From Orychophragmus violaceus (lineage: Eukaryota > Streptophyta > Magnoliopsida > Brassicales > Brassicaceae), in assembly GCA_030180135.1 (NCBI GenBank), contig CM058232.1, forward strand, positions 59,293,330 through 59,357,329: a DNA stretch of 64,000 nucleotides. Direction: 5' to 3'. The translations under genes were made by a program, and so were the position numbers. Positions 12,399 to 24,362 of this stretch are shown here, piece after piece (position 1 is the stretch's first letter; each line of letters starts with the position of its first letter). The notes under the pieces are model-generated. The model was not told where the DNA came from. It was given only the letters and a program-made list of their open reading frames with translations, and did not search any database.

Positions 12399-12403
12399 CG
12401 ATG

Positions 12404-12773
12404 CACATTGGGCTTCGAGACTGAAGTTTCGAGTTAATGACTTAAACGAGTCGGGTTTAATCCCAGGTCGTTTTCAGTCATCCCAGGTCGATATATAATG
12501 TTTTATGTGATCGACCTGAGCCCTAGCCGTCAGTGTCGCTTCTCAGAGAGAAAGCAGAGACACAGAAACCCATAACCCACAGGAGATCCGATTCCCGGCA
12601 CTAGCATCCCGGCGGATTCCAGCTTGTGTGCGTGTGGACTACGATAGAGGCGCAGCGATTGAGGCGCTCTAGATCTCGTTTACCTGCTCCAATTTCCGCT
12701 GCCAAACTCCAGGCAAACACGAGGTCAGTTCTTAGATTCAATTACCTAGACCCTGGATCCTAGGGATTCCAAC
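12404..12773 (+). repeat. Copia-A 3' LTR, right part
   Basis: Resumes the Copia-A LTR after the Copia-B TSD. It ends GGGATTCCAACA, matching the inverted LTR start TGTTGG. Beyond 12773 the sequence changes to an Athila gag fragment. Confidence 0.75.
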
Positions 12774-13176
12774 ACCAAGAGGTGATGGAACCTTAAGGAA
12801 GTTTTTTCTCCCATAGATGAGCTCTATCTATAAGAAAGAATGGAAATAGTATTAGCTTGAATGCATCCTCAGAAATTCCATTGATTTTGACGGTTCTACA
12901 GAGCTTATCGAAGTTTTCGAGGTGGTCTAGTGGATCCTCCATTGGTAGGCCATGAAAATTCCTGTCTTGCACCATGTTGATAAGCTTGCCTTGATCTCAA
13001 AGTTGTAGTTTTCCACCGGTGTTGCAATGATTCCACTCCAAGTTTCCATGAATGCTTGACTCGTCAAATATCCCAATGGCACTATGCACCCTTGGTGGAT
13101 GGACTGGTATGTTTCCTTCATGTCCCAGGTTATCATAGACATCACCGTCGTTTTGTTGTTGCTCCAGGTCAGCCAT
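12774..13176 (-). pseudogene. Athila-type gag N-terminal fragment
   Basis: On the minus strand a Met at 13176 opens MADLEQQQNDGDVYDNLG. Further on come VQDRNFHGLPMEDPLDHLE and LFPFFLIDRAHLWEK (12793-12970), which are hallmarks of Athila/Ty3-gypsy retrotransposon Gag. At least one frameshift (near 12970) and in-frame stops break it, and the fragment ends where Copia-A inserted at 12773/12774. It would have been a capsid protein; it is not functional. Confidence 0.8.
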
Positions 13177-13404
13177 AACTTATTGTATGTTTGCCAACCT
13201 CAGGTGTTCTCTTCTCTCCCTTGATATGCCTCTTTCCAATGCTCTTATATCGTCCACTCGAGGTATTAGATTTGTTGGTCCCCTGCTCCTCAAGTTCATT
13301 CACCTGCAAAAGAAAGGAAAACAAAGTAGAGAATGTGAGATTTCAATGTAACTGAAAGACTTAGTCTCAAGCTAACACCAAATCTTAATGGCTCAATATC
13401 CAAC

Positions 13405-15000
13405 CAAGATGACAACGGTGCCAAACTTGATAAGCTAAAAAGTTATCCCTTTAATCACTTCAGCTGCAAGTATACAACTAGTCTTTGTAGTTTTTGGGGG
13501 TATCAATCCACTTGGGTAATCAAACACACTAAGAATGCAAGTATACACTTAATCTAAGTGCAACCAAAATGATTCTCGGATTTTGTAAATAATCTTTGCA
13601 ATAAGTAAAAACAGTAACCAACTCAAAACAAGATCACAAAGTTAAAAACACAACTTTAGCAATATTCAAGAGTGATAAAAACAGAACAAGTTGATAATTA
13701 AGAAAATTGATTAAAAGACTAAGTTCCTTGGGTTGAGATTTCGGTTTGGGTAGTCAAAAATCAATTTAGAAATGTATAATAACAATATAATGATTTCTTA
13801 GGAAAAGAAAAACATACCAAGCTACTCCACTCTCATGATAATAGCCCTATACCTATCCAGCATTAACATCAATTCTCATTGACAATTTCAAGATAGATAT
13901 GCATTATAAACAAATTCTTATTACCACTGAACATCTTAAACATCAATTCTTATTGGTTAAGCATGTAAAGCACTTGATAGAGTTCCAAACATTAATCCAC
14001 ACTTCTCAGTGATAGAGACATTTAAGAAAAAAGAATTGATTTGCAATTTCAATCCTAGAATTAAGAACTTCTAACAAGTTAGAAAACAATGTTTCCAAGT
14101 TCTAAACATCCTAAACAATTACTAGATCACCCTCACCTACTCAAACCCATAAACTTATGATGAAACTACTCACTAGCCATAGTAATAACAAAGCAAGACA
14201 TGATTTAAATGAGAAAGTATGAAATAAATAAGAAGAACTAGAAGAAGAACTCAAGAACACACTTAAATTGCATAAAAGATCAAAGAAAAACTAAATGTTT
14301 GGAAGTAGAAGTTTACAAGAATGTGATATGGATCTTCTAACACATCAAGAGCCTTTAAATAGAAGAAAATTGAGTGTTTTCGTCGACAATAACACATGGG
14401 AGCTTCTACAAGCGGAAAGTAAAAGTAAAGATGCATGTGGGAAAAAGTTAGGCTCACAACGACCTTTGATGGTCGTTGCACAAGGTCACTGTGCATTGTT
14501 CTGGACCGCAGCGGCCTTTCCTGGTCATTGTACAAGGTCGTTGCGGGAGTGGTATCATGTTCGAGACTTTACAGTGACTTTGGATGGTCATTGTACTAGG
14601 TCACTGCACGTATTTCCTCCTCGCAGCGGCTTTCATCTCGCTGTGCAAGGTCTTTGCAGAAGCGGTATCATGTTCGAGATAGGCCGTTGCACGTATTTTC
14701 TCCTCGCAGCGGCTTTCAAGATGTTGTGGATGGCCGTTGTACGTGGTTGTTGTGATCCTTAGCTGTTTTTCAACTTGGTTTTGGTGTTTTTCAGTCCCTA
14801 CCTCCTCCATTATCACTTTAATGCTCCATTATGTCTTCCACCACCTAAAGCAAAAGAAAAAAGAAAGCAAGGCACCCTAATAATGTCTAAATGCACATCT
14901 TAAAGCTAAAATACAATGAAAATCATGATTAAATACACTCAAAAACACAATACAACAATGGTCTTTCAAAATAAATTTGCAAAGTACATGGAATGATTTT
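13405..15000 (-). mobile_element. Athila-0: PBS region and 5' LTR (right limit uncertain)
   Basis: On the minus strand TGGCACCGTTGTC (complement at about 13411-13423) resembles the tRNA-Asp PBS TGGCGCCGTTGCC, which is intact in Athila-2. It lies about 240 bp upstream of the gag Met at 13176. The sequence from 13425 rightwards is therefore read as the 5' LTR of the same element. Inside, 14450-14760 holds imperfect tandem copies of a roughly 110-bp unit (GGTCATTGTACAAGGTC and GCGGTATCATGTTCGAGA repeated). I could not fix the outer LTR end; about 15000 is an estimate. Confidence 0.5.
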
Positions 15001-15429
15001 AAGAGACTCAAAACGTTTTCAAAACATTATTTTAATTTAAAGAAAGTTTTAACAAATGCAGAAGTTTCTTTAGTTATAAACAACTCAAATGCTTTCTTCT
15101 TTAAAGAAACTCTTAAAGAACATTGAAACTCACAAATTCATCAAACATAAAATATTTTATCAAAAAAACCCAAAATCCCAAAATTCATTAGCCTTAACCA
15201 AAACAAAACGTTTTTCTTGAGCAGAAAACAAAACAACCAGGTAAGACTTTGCATCAAACAATGCTTTGGATAGTCATTATGAAATGACATGAGGACTGGT
15301 TGTGGCATAAAACATGCCGGCTGCTCCAAGACATACTTCGGTGGCAAGCGATTTTGTAGAAGTCCTAAGCTTGCTTTTCTTTTAAATCATTCAGTAACTA
15401 AGTGTTCTACCGGTTCGTAGTCCACTTGT
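15001..15429. other. Unassigned AT-rich stretch
   Basis: No gene, terminal repeat or recognised element part is visible. One 68-codon minus-strand frame exists (15141-15347) but shows no motif I recognise. Confidence 0.4.
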
Positions 15430-16340
15430 CACTACAAAAAACAACGATTTTGCTATTGCACTTTTGGTCGCAGAATAGTCGTTAAACGTGGTTTTACGAC
15501 TACATTACGACTAAATATGGTAGTTGTAAATCCGTAGTCGCTAAATGCATAGTCGTAAAAATAGTCGGCAAGTTATGACTACATAACAACAGTAGTCGTA
15601 TCTTAGACGTAGCGTAATTGCAATATATAACGACTAACTTCCAATGACAACTATGGGACTAAAGAGGGTGTCAAGATTCAGTCGGAGAAATATAGTCATC
15701 AAATGGTCACTAAACTAGGGTACCAATGAGCGACTAATATGTGACTGTATAATACAGTCACCAAGTAGTCGGAACAATTGGCTACTATGTAGCGACTGTG
15801 TAATGACCATATTAACAACTGTGTAACGACCATATTAACGACTATCCAGCGACGAATCGGAACACCCAAATACGATTACGGTACTGATTCGGCCACTACT
15901 TGTAGACTATTACGTGAATATCTAACATGGTCACAACATAGTCGTAATATAAGTTGACTATTTGGCGACTGTTTGTTGACTAAGTTATCGATGATCGGAC
16001 GACTAACATGAACAACAAGATATGATTATGGTCAACATTTTGATATTAATTAGCGACTATTGTATGACTAATTTACCGACTACACAACGTCTAATCAGAA
16101 CAACCAGATTCGATTATGGTAATGATAGAGTCACTACATGCCGACTATTGTCTGACTGTCTTATATAGTCACAACTTAGTCGTAATAAATGTGACTATTT
16201 GGCGTAGGTTTAATGACTAATTAAGGATCCTTCAACGACTACTCGGGAATTCAAAAAACACTGATGGGAAATACTTTGCGACTACTTTGTGTGTGTAGTG
16301 CGAATAATTGACGACTGTTTGTTGACTTTTCTTCGTAAAA
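15430..16340 (+). mobile_element. CACTA-like transposon terminus with dense subterminal repeats
   Basis: It begins CACTACAAAAAACAACG at 15430, the start expected of a plant CACTA (En/Spm) terminal inverted repeat. Over the next 900 bp there are dozens of CGACTA/TAGTCG-type motifs in both orientations, like the transposase-binding subterminal arrays of that superfamily. A matching right terminus with a 3-bp TSD was not found, and no transposase is present. This is a truncated or partly diverged end. Confidence 0.6.
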
Positions 16341-16507
16341 CAAAAAATTTGGATTAATTCAATTTACAGTTTGGTAATTGGTGATACCATTATTTGAATG
16401 GTATGAGAAATGTAAAAGATATTTGTTTCAAAATAACATTGATAACTTATAATACTTATGTGCAGCATATAGACAAACAATCTACATACGCAAACTCCAA
16501 CATTAAG

Positions 16508-17520
16508 GAGTTGCCAAAATAATCAAGAGATAGTGATAAGTAACCAATGAAGCAGATGGTGTTGTAGTTTTACGTTGAGCTTCCTTCAATTTCTCTAGGT
16601 AGGCCACAAATGCTGAAAAGTATCTATGCTGTTTACGCTTGCCCATTAATAGATATATCGACTCCATAAGGATTTATCCGTCCATGCATGTGATAATTAA
16701 AGACATTAATAATAATTCAATTAAATTAAGAACATGAGATGACATTATAAACATGGATTGTGAAAAATGTTACTTTCACTTAGCAAATATGTAATTATAA
16801 TAATCTGTTGAGATCTCTCGAGGTTGAAGTCGTTTGCAGTGCTTCTGCAGTCCTTTGGAGTGATGACCATGTCTTTCATCCGTAGTTGACAGATATCCTC
16901 GAAAAAATGTTTAAGAAGAAAGTAATGGATGGTTTGGTCATATCTCAAATGATACAAACACAATCTTGTAAACGCTCAGACACTCGAACTTAACAAAACA
17001 CATTAATAAGCTAAACAGATACGTCACACTCAATTGCGTGCTAACTAGAAGATTAAAATCCTAACCATCAGACTCTAACTCATCAAACACTCATTAAAAA
17101 AACAACAAACTTACTCAGACTGTGGAGATCATATTGAAGCTCATAAAGGAATATATGAGTTGTTTACAACCTGTAGAACAAAAATTAATTTTTCCAATAC
17201 AAGCAAACCACAAGGAAATCATAAGCAAACCACTAATCAGATTCAGAAGTTGTCTCGTTTCAAAAGCAAAGCAAAGCAGAAGCAAACTAGACGGTTTAAC
17301 ACACACCCAAACGTCATATCTACCTGTACCTGTAGGTACCATTTCACAAAGGGTTTCGTCATTGAAAGATTCAAGGAAGAGTTTGAGAGAGTCGATAGCG
17401 TTTCTGTCAAAGTTAGCGATGAAATTGAGAGCCTCGAATAAGAGATTCGAGGAAGAGATATCAGTTTGTGATAGGTGGGCGTAGAAGAGGATTAAGAGAG
17501 ACATTAGAAATATCATTTGA
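16508..17520. repeat. Dispersed repeat R, copy 1
   Basis: About 1 kb that recurs at 41851-42668, in part at 43758-43943, and around the organellar insertion (48598-48717 plus 51601-52260). Shared landmarks are ACATGGATTGTGAAAAATGT, CTTCTGCAGTCCTTTG and AAACGCTCAGACACTCGAAC. Minus-strand frames exist (133 aa at 17115-17516) and the copies align as if derived from one transcription unit, but I recognise no protein family. The neighbouring string GTAATTGAAATGTTTTG (17618) also occurs near 41447. Confidence 0.6.
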
Positions 17521-17799
17521 AGGAGATTTCTGAAAAGGAGAAGAACATAATAAAATCAGGGTTTAACGTATTTGATGATTTTTTGGCACCTTGTCAAAAA
17601 TTCTAGGGTACAGACAGGTAATTGAAATGTTTTGTGTTATAAAAATTGGGCTTTCGTTTCCCAAATTAATTTGAATTTTTTTTTTGAATAATTATAAATA
17701 AAAATATAATTATTAAAACTTCAATTACTTTAACATAACTAAAACTATGTTTCAACACTTGCAAAAACATTTCTTATTTTCTAAATCTAATATTTTAAA

Positions 17800-18187
17800 A
17801 CCTTAACTTAAAATTCAAACACAAACCCTCAAACCCTATACCACAAACTATAAATCAAACTCTAAACCGTAGGCTTAATCATAACCTATAAAATCTAAAT
17901 ATAGCAATTAATCATAACCTATGCATTGTCATTGTTACACTTTGCTAATGAATATAAGGTTCTGGATGTATGGTTTAGGGTTTATGATTTAGTATTTAAG
18001 GAAAAGAAGTAAAATTAATCAAGATTCATTTTAGTTTAGATTTGGTTCGGTTTTGGATGAACAAATGTTTAAGGTTTAGGTTAAGAAAATATGGTTTAGG
18101 GCTTAGGTTAAGAAAATATGGTTTAGGTTTTAGTGTTACCCTAAACCCTAAACCTTAAACCCTCTTTCATATTACTTTATCTTGGAC
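17800..18187. repeat. Degenerate telomere-like repeats
   Basis: Many AAACCCTAA / TTTAGGGTT-like strings occur here (for example CCCTAAACCCTAAACC near 18140). The hAT transposon interrupts the tract, which continues at 23135-23230. This looks like interstitial telomere-like DNA, common in Brassicaceae; no long perfect array is present. Confidence 0.6.
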
Positions 18188-21100
18188 TAGGGATGTTAAA
18201 ACGGGCGGACCCGGCCCGTTTAGGCCCGGCCCGTTTAGGCCCGGCCCGTTTAGGACAGGCCCGATTAGGCCCGTTTATTTGTGAGCCCGTCTGAAGCCCG
18301 TTTAGGTATAAGGTTGTCGGGTTTAACAAGCCCGTTTAGGCCCGTTTACGTTTTTTTTTTGTTATCTATTATTTATTTATTGAGTTTGTAATTCTATTAA
18401 TGTAATAACTAATTAAACTAAATTCATTAATAAAATATCTAAACATAATATTTTGTTCATTAATACATTCATACTACAAAAAGAAACATTCATACTACAA
18501 AAGAAATATCCTCAAAAGTCTTTTGTCAAAAGATAACACAAAAGATAACTTAGATATGATAATTGCTTCTTCTCCTCTACTCCACTGTTACAGCTGAAGC
18601 ACTGAGCCACTGGTCCTGCAATTAAGGTAAAAATGTTGAATCTTTGTGTTGCACTTGATCAAAGCAAACGTTTCTTACTTCCCTATCACTTCTCCTCCTG
18701 CTTTGTCTAGTGAAGCTCAGGATGCTACAGGTCAATACTCTTATATTAATTTCTTATTCCAGTTCTGGTTCTCTTCATACCATAGCTTTAAGCAACAAAC
18801 AAGAGAGATCATAAACTAAGCAACTAGCAAGAGATATCATAAACCAAGCAACTAGCAAGAGAGATCATACTGCATACACTAAGAAACAAGCAAGAGAGGT
18901 CCTACCTTAAGCACAAAGATTCAGAGACTTGTTTCTCTTTTGTAACACAAGAACAGAACATAACACGTTGTAACTAAAAATGAATACCTTAAGTACTTAA
19001 GCTCATGAGTCATGACACATTTGAATCTGCAGATCTTGAACCCTCTACTTCAGTGATTGTGTCATCAATTTCTTCAATGGTACCTACAATTTAGAATGTG
19101 AACTAGTTAAAAAATCACAATCATCAAAAATGAGTTACTAAGTTTTGAAGTTTTAAAACTGTTTTACCTTCATAGTCTGGAAAACCACGTAACCAATTTC
19201 GTGTGCAGAGTAAAGCTTGAACGTTCTTTGGCAGCAATCGGTTCCTGTATGGAGACAACACCCGAGATCCAATGCTAAACGCAGATTCGGATGCCACTGT
19301 TGTGATAGGGATGCTGAGCAAATCCCGAGCCATAAACGCTAAATCACCAAGACGATGCTGGTTATCCTTCCAGTAACCCAAAACATCCAAATCTGGAAAA
19401 GATTTCCTCTCTAGCCTCGGCTCATCCAGATATATATCCAACTGTGTTTTTGTGCTGCCCGAGCCAAATCCAATGCTTCTTTCTAGCTCAAAGAGATCCT
19501 ATATATCAAGAAATTATCTCAGACAACTCAATCAGTGGAAATTCACTAGAACATGTAGAGTTTAGAGTCTGCATCTATGATAGCAAAACACATAGGAGAG
19601 GCTGCCAATGAATGTTCCATGCCATTTGTTCTACTATCATAAGTCATAACCGCAGCTAAATGTTTGTTTAGCTAGATGAGAAACAAACCTAATCACTGGC
19701 GTTAAACAGTTTTACTTAGAGAGACAGAGAAAATAAGACAGTTTTACTTAATCACTCATTGCCCAGTAAATAACCGAACTTGTATAAATTTAAGACCAAA
19801 AAACCCGAGAGCATTGATTTAAAGCAAGAAACCAAGTCATGAAACCAAGTCATGAATCAAGTTAGACATCCATGATTGTAAATAAGTCACACTTGATAAC
19901 AATCTTTGGCAGTAACCATAATAAGAAACCCGAGAGCATTGATTTAAAGCAAGAAACCAAGTCATGAATCAAGATCATGTGAATTTGAGATTAATAGAGC
20001 GAAAAGTAAACACTTACACTATCGAAGTCATCATCAAGCGGAGACTCGGTGACTAGCTCATGTGGAGTTTGTGTCGCTCTAACACTTGAAGAACTTGTCC
20101 GAGACTTGGCTTGATATTCTTCATAAAGATCTTTCAAACTCTTCTTAAGTAAATCAATTTTCTTCGCAGAAGTAGTAGGATCAACTGTTTCATACGCTTT
20201 TTCAAGCATTTCCACCTTTAACCTTGGATCCAAAACTGCACTCATAGCCAAAATGAGACTATAATCCTCCCAGTACTTGTCGAACTTCTCTTGCATATCA
20301 CAAGCCATTCTCCTCACATCATAATCATCACAAATGGCATACTTCTTCAGTAACATCTGAATTCTCCAAACTTGTGTAAAGTATACATTTGAAGTGGGAT
20401 ATTTGGAGCCTGAAAAGTAAGTCGTGATGACACTAAATGGCTTTAGGAAATCGCATATCATCTCTCCACGGTCCCATTCTTCCTCTAAAGGTAATGACAC
20501 ATAGTATTTGTCATACAACTTCATGTTAGAGAATGCTTTTCTGAACTTTAATGCTCTCGCGAGCATTTCATAGGTGGAGTTCCACCTAGTAGAAACATCA
20601 AGGGATAAGCCAGCTCCACTTTTGATCCCAGCTTTTTCTACACATACTGAAAATGCTTGCTTCCTGGATTGAGAACCTTTCACATACTTTACACTCTCCC
20701 GAATGTTGTGCAAAACATCTCTGGCTAACTCTAAACCTTCCTTCACAATGAGGTTAAGAATATGAGCAGAACACCTCACGTGCATAAAGTCACCATCACA
20801 CAACAAATCCGTGCCACTAATCATCTGAAGCTGTCCCTTCAGAATATCCAACATACTATTATTGTTGGATGCATTATCCAGAGTTAGAGAAAATACTTTT
20901 TTCTCTAAACCCCATTCCTTCAAGGACTCCAGAATTTTATTAGAAATCTCTTGCCCAGTGTGTGGCGACTTCAGATCACAAAAGGTTAGAATCTTACTAT
21001 GTAGGCTCCAGCTATCATCGATAAAGTGAGCAGTAAGACAAATATAACCCATCACAGTAGGACGAGACGTCCATAAATCTGATGTGAAACATACTCTACC

Positions 21101-23134
21101 ACGATGCTTTCCAAGTGCCTCCATCAACTTTTCTTTTTCTAGTTCATATTTCCTGTAAACATCTAATGCGGCAGTTTGCCTACAGATATGTTGACAATCG
21201 GGATTCAGATACTTGTCCCTCGCTCTGACCTTGTCATACTCAACATACCTAAATGGTAGATCGTGAAACACAATAATCTCACTAACCATTTCACGATCTA
21301 CATTGTGATCATATTCAAGCCTAACTCCCTTCTTTGGAACATTTGCACAAGTATCTAAATGGCGTTTCAAGTGATTTGTTCCATGTGTTTTACTATTAAC
21401 CACTAACTTTTTATCACAATGGATGCATTTGGCTCTTTCTTTGCCATCTTGCTCTATCCCAACTAATAAAAAATCTGCCCAAACAGGAGAGGTTTTGCGT
21501 CTCTTACGTTGAGATGTAGCTACAGTAGCTGGTTGAGTTGTCTGAGTTTCGCTTTGCTCAGGTGCTTGTGTTTCCGTTCCTTCATCATTCATCTCAAATT
21601 GAGTATCTTCCACATTCATGTCTATGAACTCACTTTGGGCATTAAGAATCGCAATTGTGTTTTGGGACTGAAGATCCATTTCTACAAAACATAAAAACAC
21701 AAATCTGAACTCATTACTGAACATTCGCCTGACGCAAAAGAACATACCAAGTAACCTAAACTTTTGTTTAACCTACGAACATTAATAATCTGAACTTATG
21801 GTAAACAATGCTAACAATTAACTAGCTAACAAGTCACCTAAACTTTTGATTCCTGACGCTAACAATTAACAGACCAAGTAACCTAAACTTACAGTAAACA
21901 ATGCTAACAAAGTAACTGAATCTGATAATCAGCATACAACTAAACAATTCGCAGAACATTACCAATCCACATCTTAGCTCACGACACTGTTTATGTTAGC
22001 TACAAGTGCCAAATACCAATCCACATCTTAGCTCACGACACTGTTTATTGAAGATTTTGTCACAGTCCATACTAATGTCATTCACAGTCCATAACACTCG
22101 ACCAAACAATCAATACATTAACAGGGAAACCTAAAGATCCAACCGTTGAGACCCATTAAACACAAGAGAAGCAACAAGATTAAACACAGAGAATGTAAAG
22201 ATTAAGAGATCCAACAGATTAACAAAAAAGCTTACCAATTCAAACAAGACCGATCTTTAAGCTGCGAGTAGAGCTCCAAGATATCCCAAACTCCCACACA
22301 ACTACAAACAAAACATCAAGATAAGTCAAGACTATCACAGATTCCACAGTCCAGTGACATCATATTCCTAGTGTAAACTCATCCTCAATAACTAATCAGA
22401 CGAACTTACACACAAAAAACTAAGCTGAAACAACACCAATTTTAGCAAGTACACAGATTAAGTTTAAATGACCAAATGAGAGAGGAAAAGCCAGCTGATT
22501 CAATGATTCTGATATATCCCACACTCAATCCATCACCCAAGTGATCTTCCAGAGCAAAATTCAAAGTCTTAGCAGAAGTTTTTTCGAGAAAGCGAGATAC
22601 TATTTGACAAAATCAACAAACCCTAGCTACAGTGGATAGAAAACGAACAAGTCGCAAACCTTAGCAGAAGTTTTTTCGGGTAGGCGAGAGTCGAGAAGAG
22701 GAAAGTGAAATCCAAAACGACACTTTCTTCGGTCTTCTTCTCCTTCTTCAAAAACCCAGATTCCAAAACGAACAAGTCGCAAACCCAGATTCGAACAAGT
22801 CGGAAACCCAGATTCTTCGGAAACCTAGATTCCAAAACTCAGAATTTCTGATCGCAAGTCGCAATCGCAACTCTCTCTCTTTTTTTTTTGAAACCCTAAG
22901 AAAGTAACAAGGAAACTTCGTCGTTTTACCAATTTGTTTCTAAAAAAAATAAAATAAACGGGCTTAAAAGGTACCCTTTTAAAAATTACCAAAACCCGTT
23001 TAATAAAAGGGCCTAAACGGGTCTACCCATTTAAGACCGCCAATATTTATCACTTAAACGGGCCTAAACGGGCTCATATTTTTACACTAAGCCCGTTTAG
23101 GCCCGTTTACAGATGGGTCATTTTAACATCCCTA
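18188..23134 (-). mobile_element. Full-length hAT transposon, 4.95 kb, 8-bp TSD
   Basis: Terminal inverted repeats of 14 bp, TAGGGATGTTAAAA, lie at 18188 and (complement) at 23121-23134. The flanking 8-bp target duplication TCTTGGAC is identical at 18180-18187 and 23135-23142, which is the hAT hallmark. Both subterminal regions are packed with GCCCGTTTAGG-type motifs (left 18200-18350, right 22955-23115), likely transposase-binding sites. It encodes a spliced transposase on the minus strand with no visible lesion. Confidence 0.95.
19010..21679 (-). CDS. hAT transposase, three exons, about 688 aa
   Basis: Predicted exons: 21679-20018, 19498-19168 and 19083-19010. Donors are AGT|GTAAGT and AAG|GTAAAA; acceptors end ATATAG and TTGTAG, and all three joins keep frame. 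An N-terminal BED zinc finger occupies about residues 52-100 (CIHCDK...HLKRHLDTC). The RNase-H-like core has FTSDLWTSR and SLTLDNASNNNSM. The hAT C-terminal dimerisation region is in exon 2 (TVASESAFSIGSRVLSPYRN). The protein ends in an acidic tail. The Met at 21679 was chosen because a TTTTGTAG acceptor sits two bases upstream, suggesting a 5' UTR intron; an upstream in-frame Met at 21745 would fall inside that intron. It would cut and paste the element in the nucleus. A domesticated RICESLEEPER-like gene is the alternative, but the intact TIRs and TSD favour a transposon. Confidence 0.88.
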
Positions 23135-23234
23135 TCTTGGACCCTAAACCCAAAGAACGTATCTAGCCATAATGAATAAACTATATACCCCAAACTCTAA
23201 ACCCTAAATTATAAACTCCAAATCCTAAATTATT

Positions 23235-23959
23235 GGTTCACTACAATAAGACATGCATTCAAGGACTTATGATGATGCGATAAAGATGAAGATGACAAAG
23301 AACCATACTAATATACTTAAATTAGTATGTTAATGATCGGCTAATTTTATCGCCTGTTAATTTTTTTTTAATTTTATTAAATTGACATAATTTATAATTT
23401 CAAAAAAAATTTTAAAATGGCATAAACTTTGAAATTTCTTTGACCAAAAAAAACTTGTTCTTATTTTCTCAAACAATCTGTAAACTCTAATGTTTCATAA
23501 TAAAATCGATTAGCCGGAAAAAGACAATGAAACTTTTCTTAAGTGAATAGAGGAATGTCACGGGTTTGATAGAAGAAGACATTTAGAAATACAGAGGGGA
23601 AGCCACCTGCAAGACGGTATGCTAAAGCGGTTAACATTTTCTCAAGAGAATAAAGTATTCCACAAAGTCATTTTTTATTACAAGGTTTTACTCGAATTAT
23701 CTCAACAAAAACCATAAAAAGTCACTATTTAGCAATTAAAAAGAAACTAAAGTACCAATTACAATTAGCCCACCAATGTATTACGACCCGCCAAATTTAT
23801 TTACTCAATATTAATTTAACCGAGAAACTAATTAACCTATTTTAATTTAACCGGAACATATTGGTCCAAATTTTTGTTTAACCGGCAAATTCCCTCCTTC
23901 ATTTTTCCCAAAATCCAAGTGTCCAAACCGTAACACTCGTCCTCATTTCTGCTTTCTGG
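23235..23959. other. AT-rich intergenic stretch
   Basis: No ORF, repeat or terminal signal that I can assign. From about 23960 it passes into a CT-rich tract (23970-24090) that resembles the 5' UTR of the PRL1-like exon. Confidence 0.4.
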
Positions 23960-24244
23960 AATCTTCAGGTTAGCTCTCCTCTCTCTCAGTCGATTTCTCC
24001 CTCTCCATCTCTCTTATTTTGCATCTCTCACTCCATCTTTCTTACTCGATTTCTCTCACTGAATCTCTCACTCCATCCTCTTATTCGATTTTGCGAAGTC
24101 GAAACCTAAAACCTACTTGTCTCCAATGACCGGCGCGAGAGGGCAAGGAAGAGGTCGTAGGGCGAGGAAGTGGTCGAGGTCGAGCCATCTCCGGTGTCTG
24201 GCTTCCCCGCCGGTGTCTCTCTGTAAACCTAACCGAAAGGAACG

Positions 24245-24362
24245 ATGCCGGCTCCGACGACGACAGAGGTTGAACCCACTGAATCCATTGAACCACAATC
24301 GCTGAAAAAGCTCAGCATCAAATCCCTAAAACAAGCACTTGATCTATGCTATCAATTTCAAG
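24245..24362 (+). pseudogene. PRL1-like first exon fragment
   Basis: ATG at 24245 opens MPAPTTTEVEP, followed by PQSLKKLSIKSLKQALDL. This is the N-terminus of PRL1/PRL2 (PLEIOTROPIC REGULATORY LOCUS 1), a nuclear WD40 protein of the spliceosome-associated NTC/MAC complex. The exon closes CAAG|GTTATATG, a usable donor. None of the WD40 repeats that should follow is seen in the next kilobase, so only the first exon and some upstream sequence survive. The next recognisable coding pieces belong to a different gene (ribophorin I). Confidence 0.75.

Larger units (their letters stand above)
1..12773 (+). mobile_element. Copia-A, Ty1/copia element, 5' end outside window, interrupted by Copia-B
   Basis: The visible parts are leader (1-997), gag (998-1912), a decayed pol (1913-4867), a PPT (GTGGGAGAT just before 4880) and a 3' LTR that starts TGTTGGGATTG at 4880. 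That LTR breaks off at 5231 and resumes at 12404 after Copia-B and its target duplication. It ends ATTCCAACA at 12773, giving a reconstructed length of about 720 bp. The 5' LTR must lie left of base 1. On the right it abuts an Athila gag fragment, so Copia-A inserted into that older element. It is assigned to copia from its gag and pol similarity to Copia-D. Confidence 0.85.

Noticed and set aside
14295..14762. 155-codon plus-strand ORF
   Set aside because: It lies in the Athila-0 LTR over imperfect tandem repeats and shows no domain.
15430..16300. A short CACTA MITE ending at GTGTGTAGTG (16300)
   Set aside because: The 3-bp flanks differ (TGT left, CGA right) and the motif array continues past 16300, so this is not the right terminus.
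16745..16963. Histone H3-like resemblance in repeat R (FFEDICQLRMKDMVITPKD)
   Set aside because: Only FED and a VTI-PKD-like string match H3, with two residues missing between them, and nothing upstream fits. Too weak to call.
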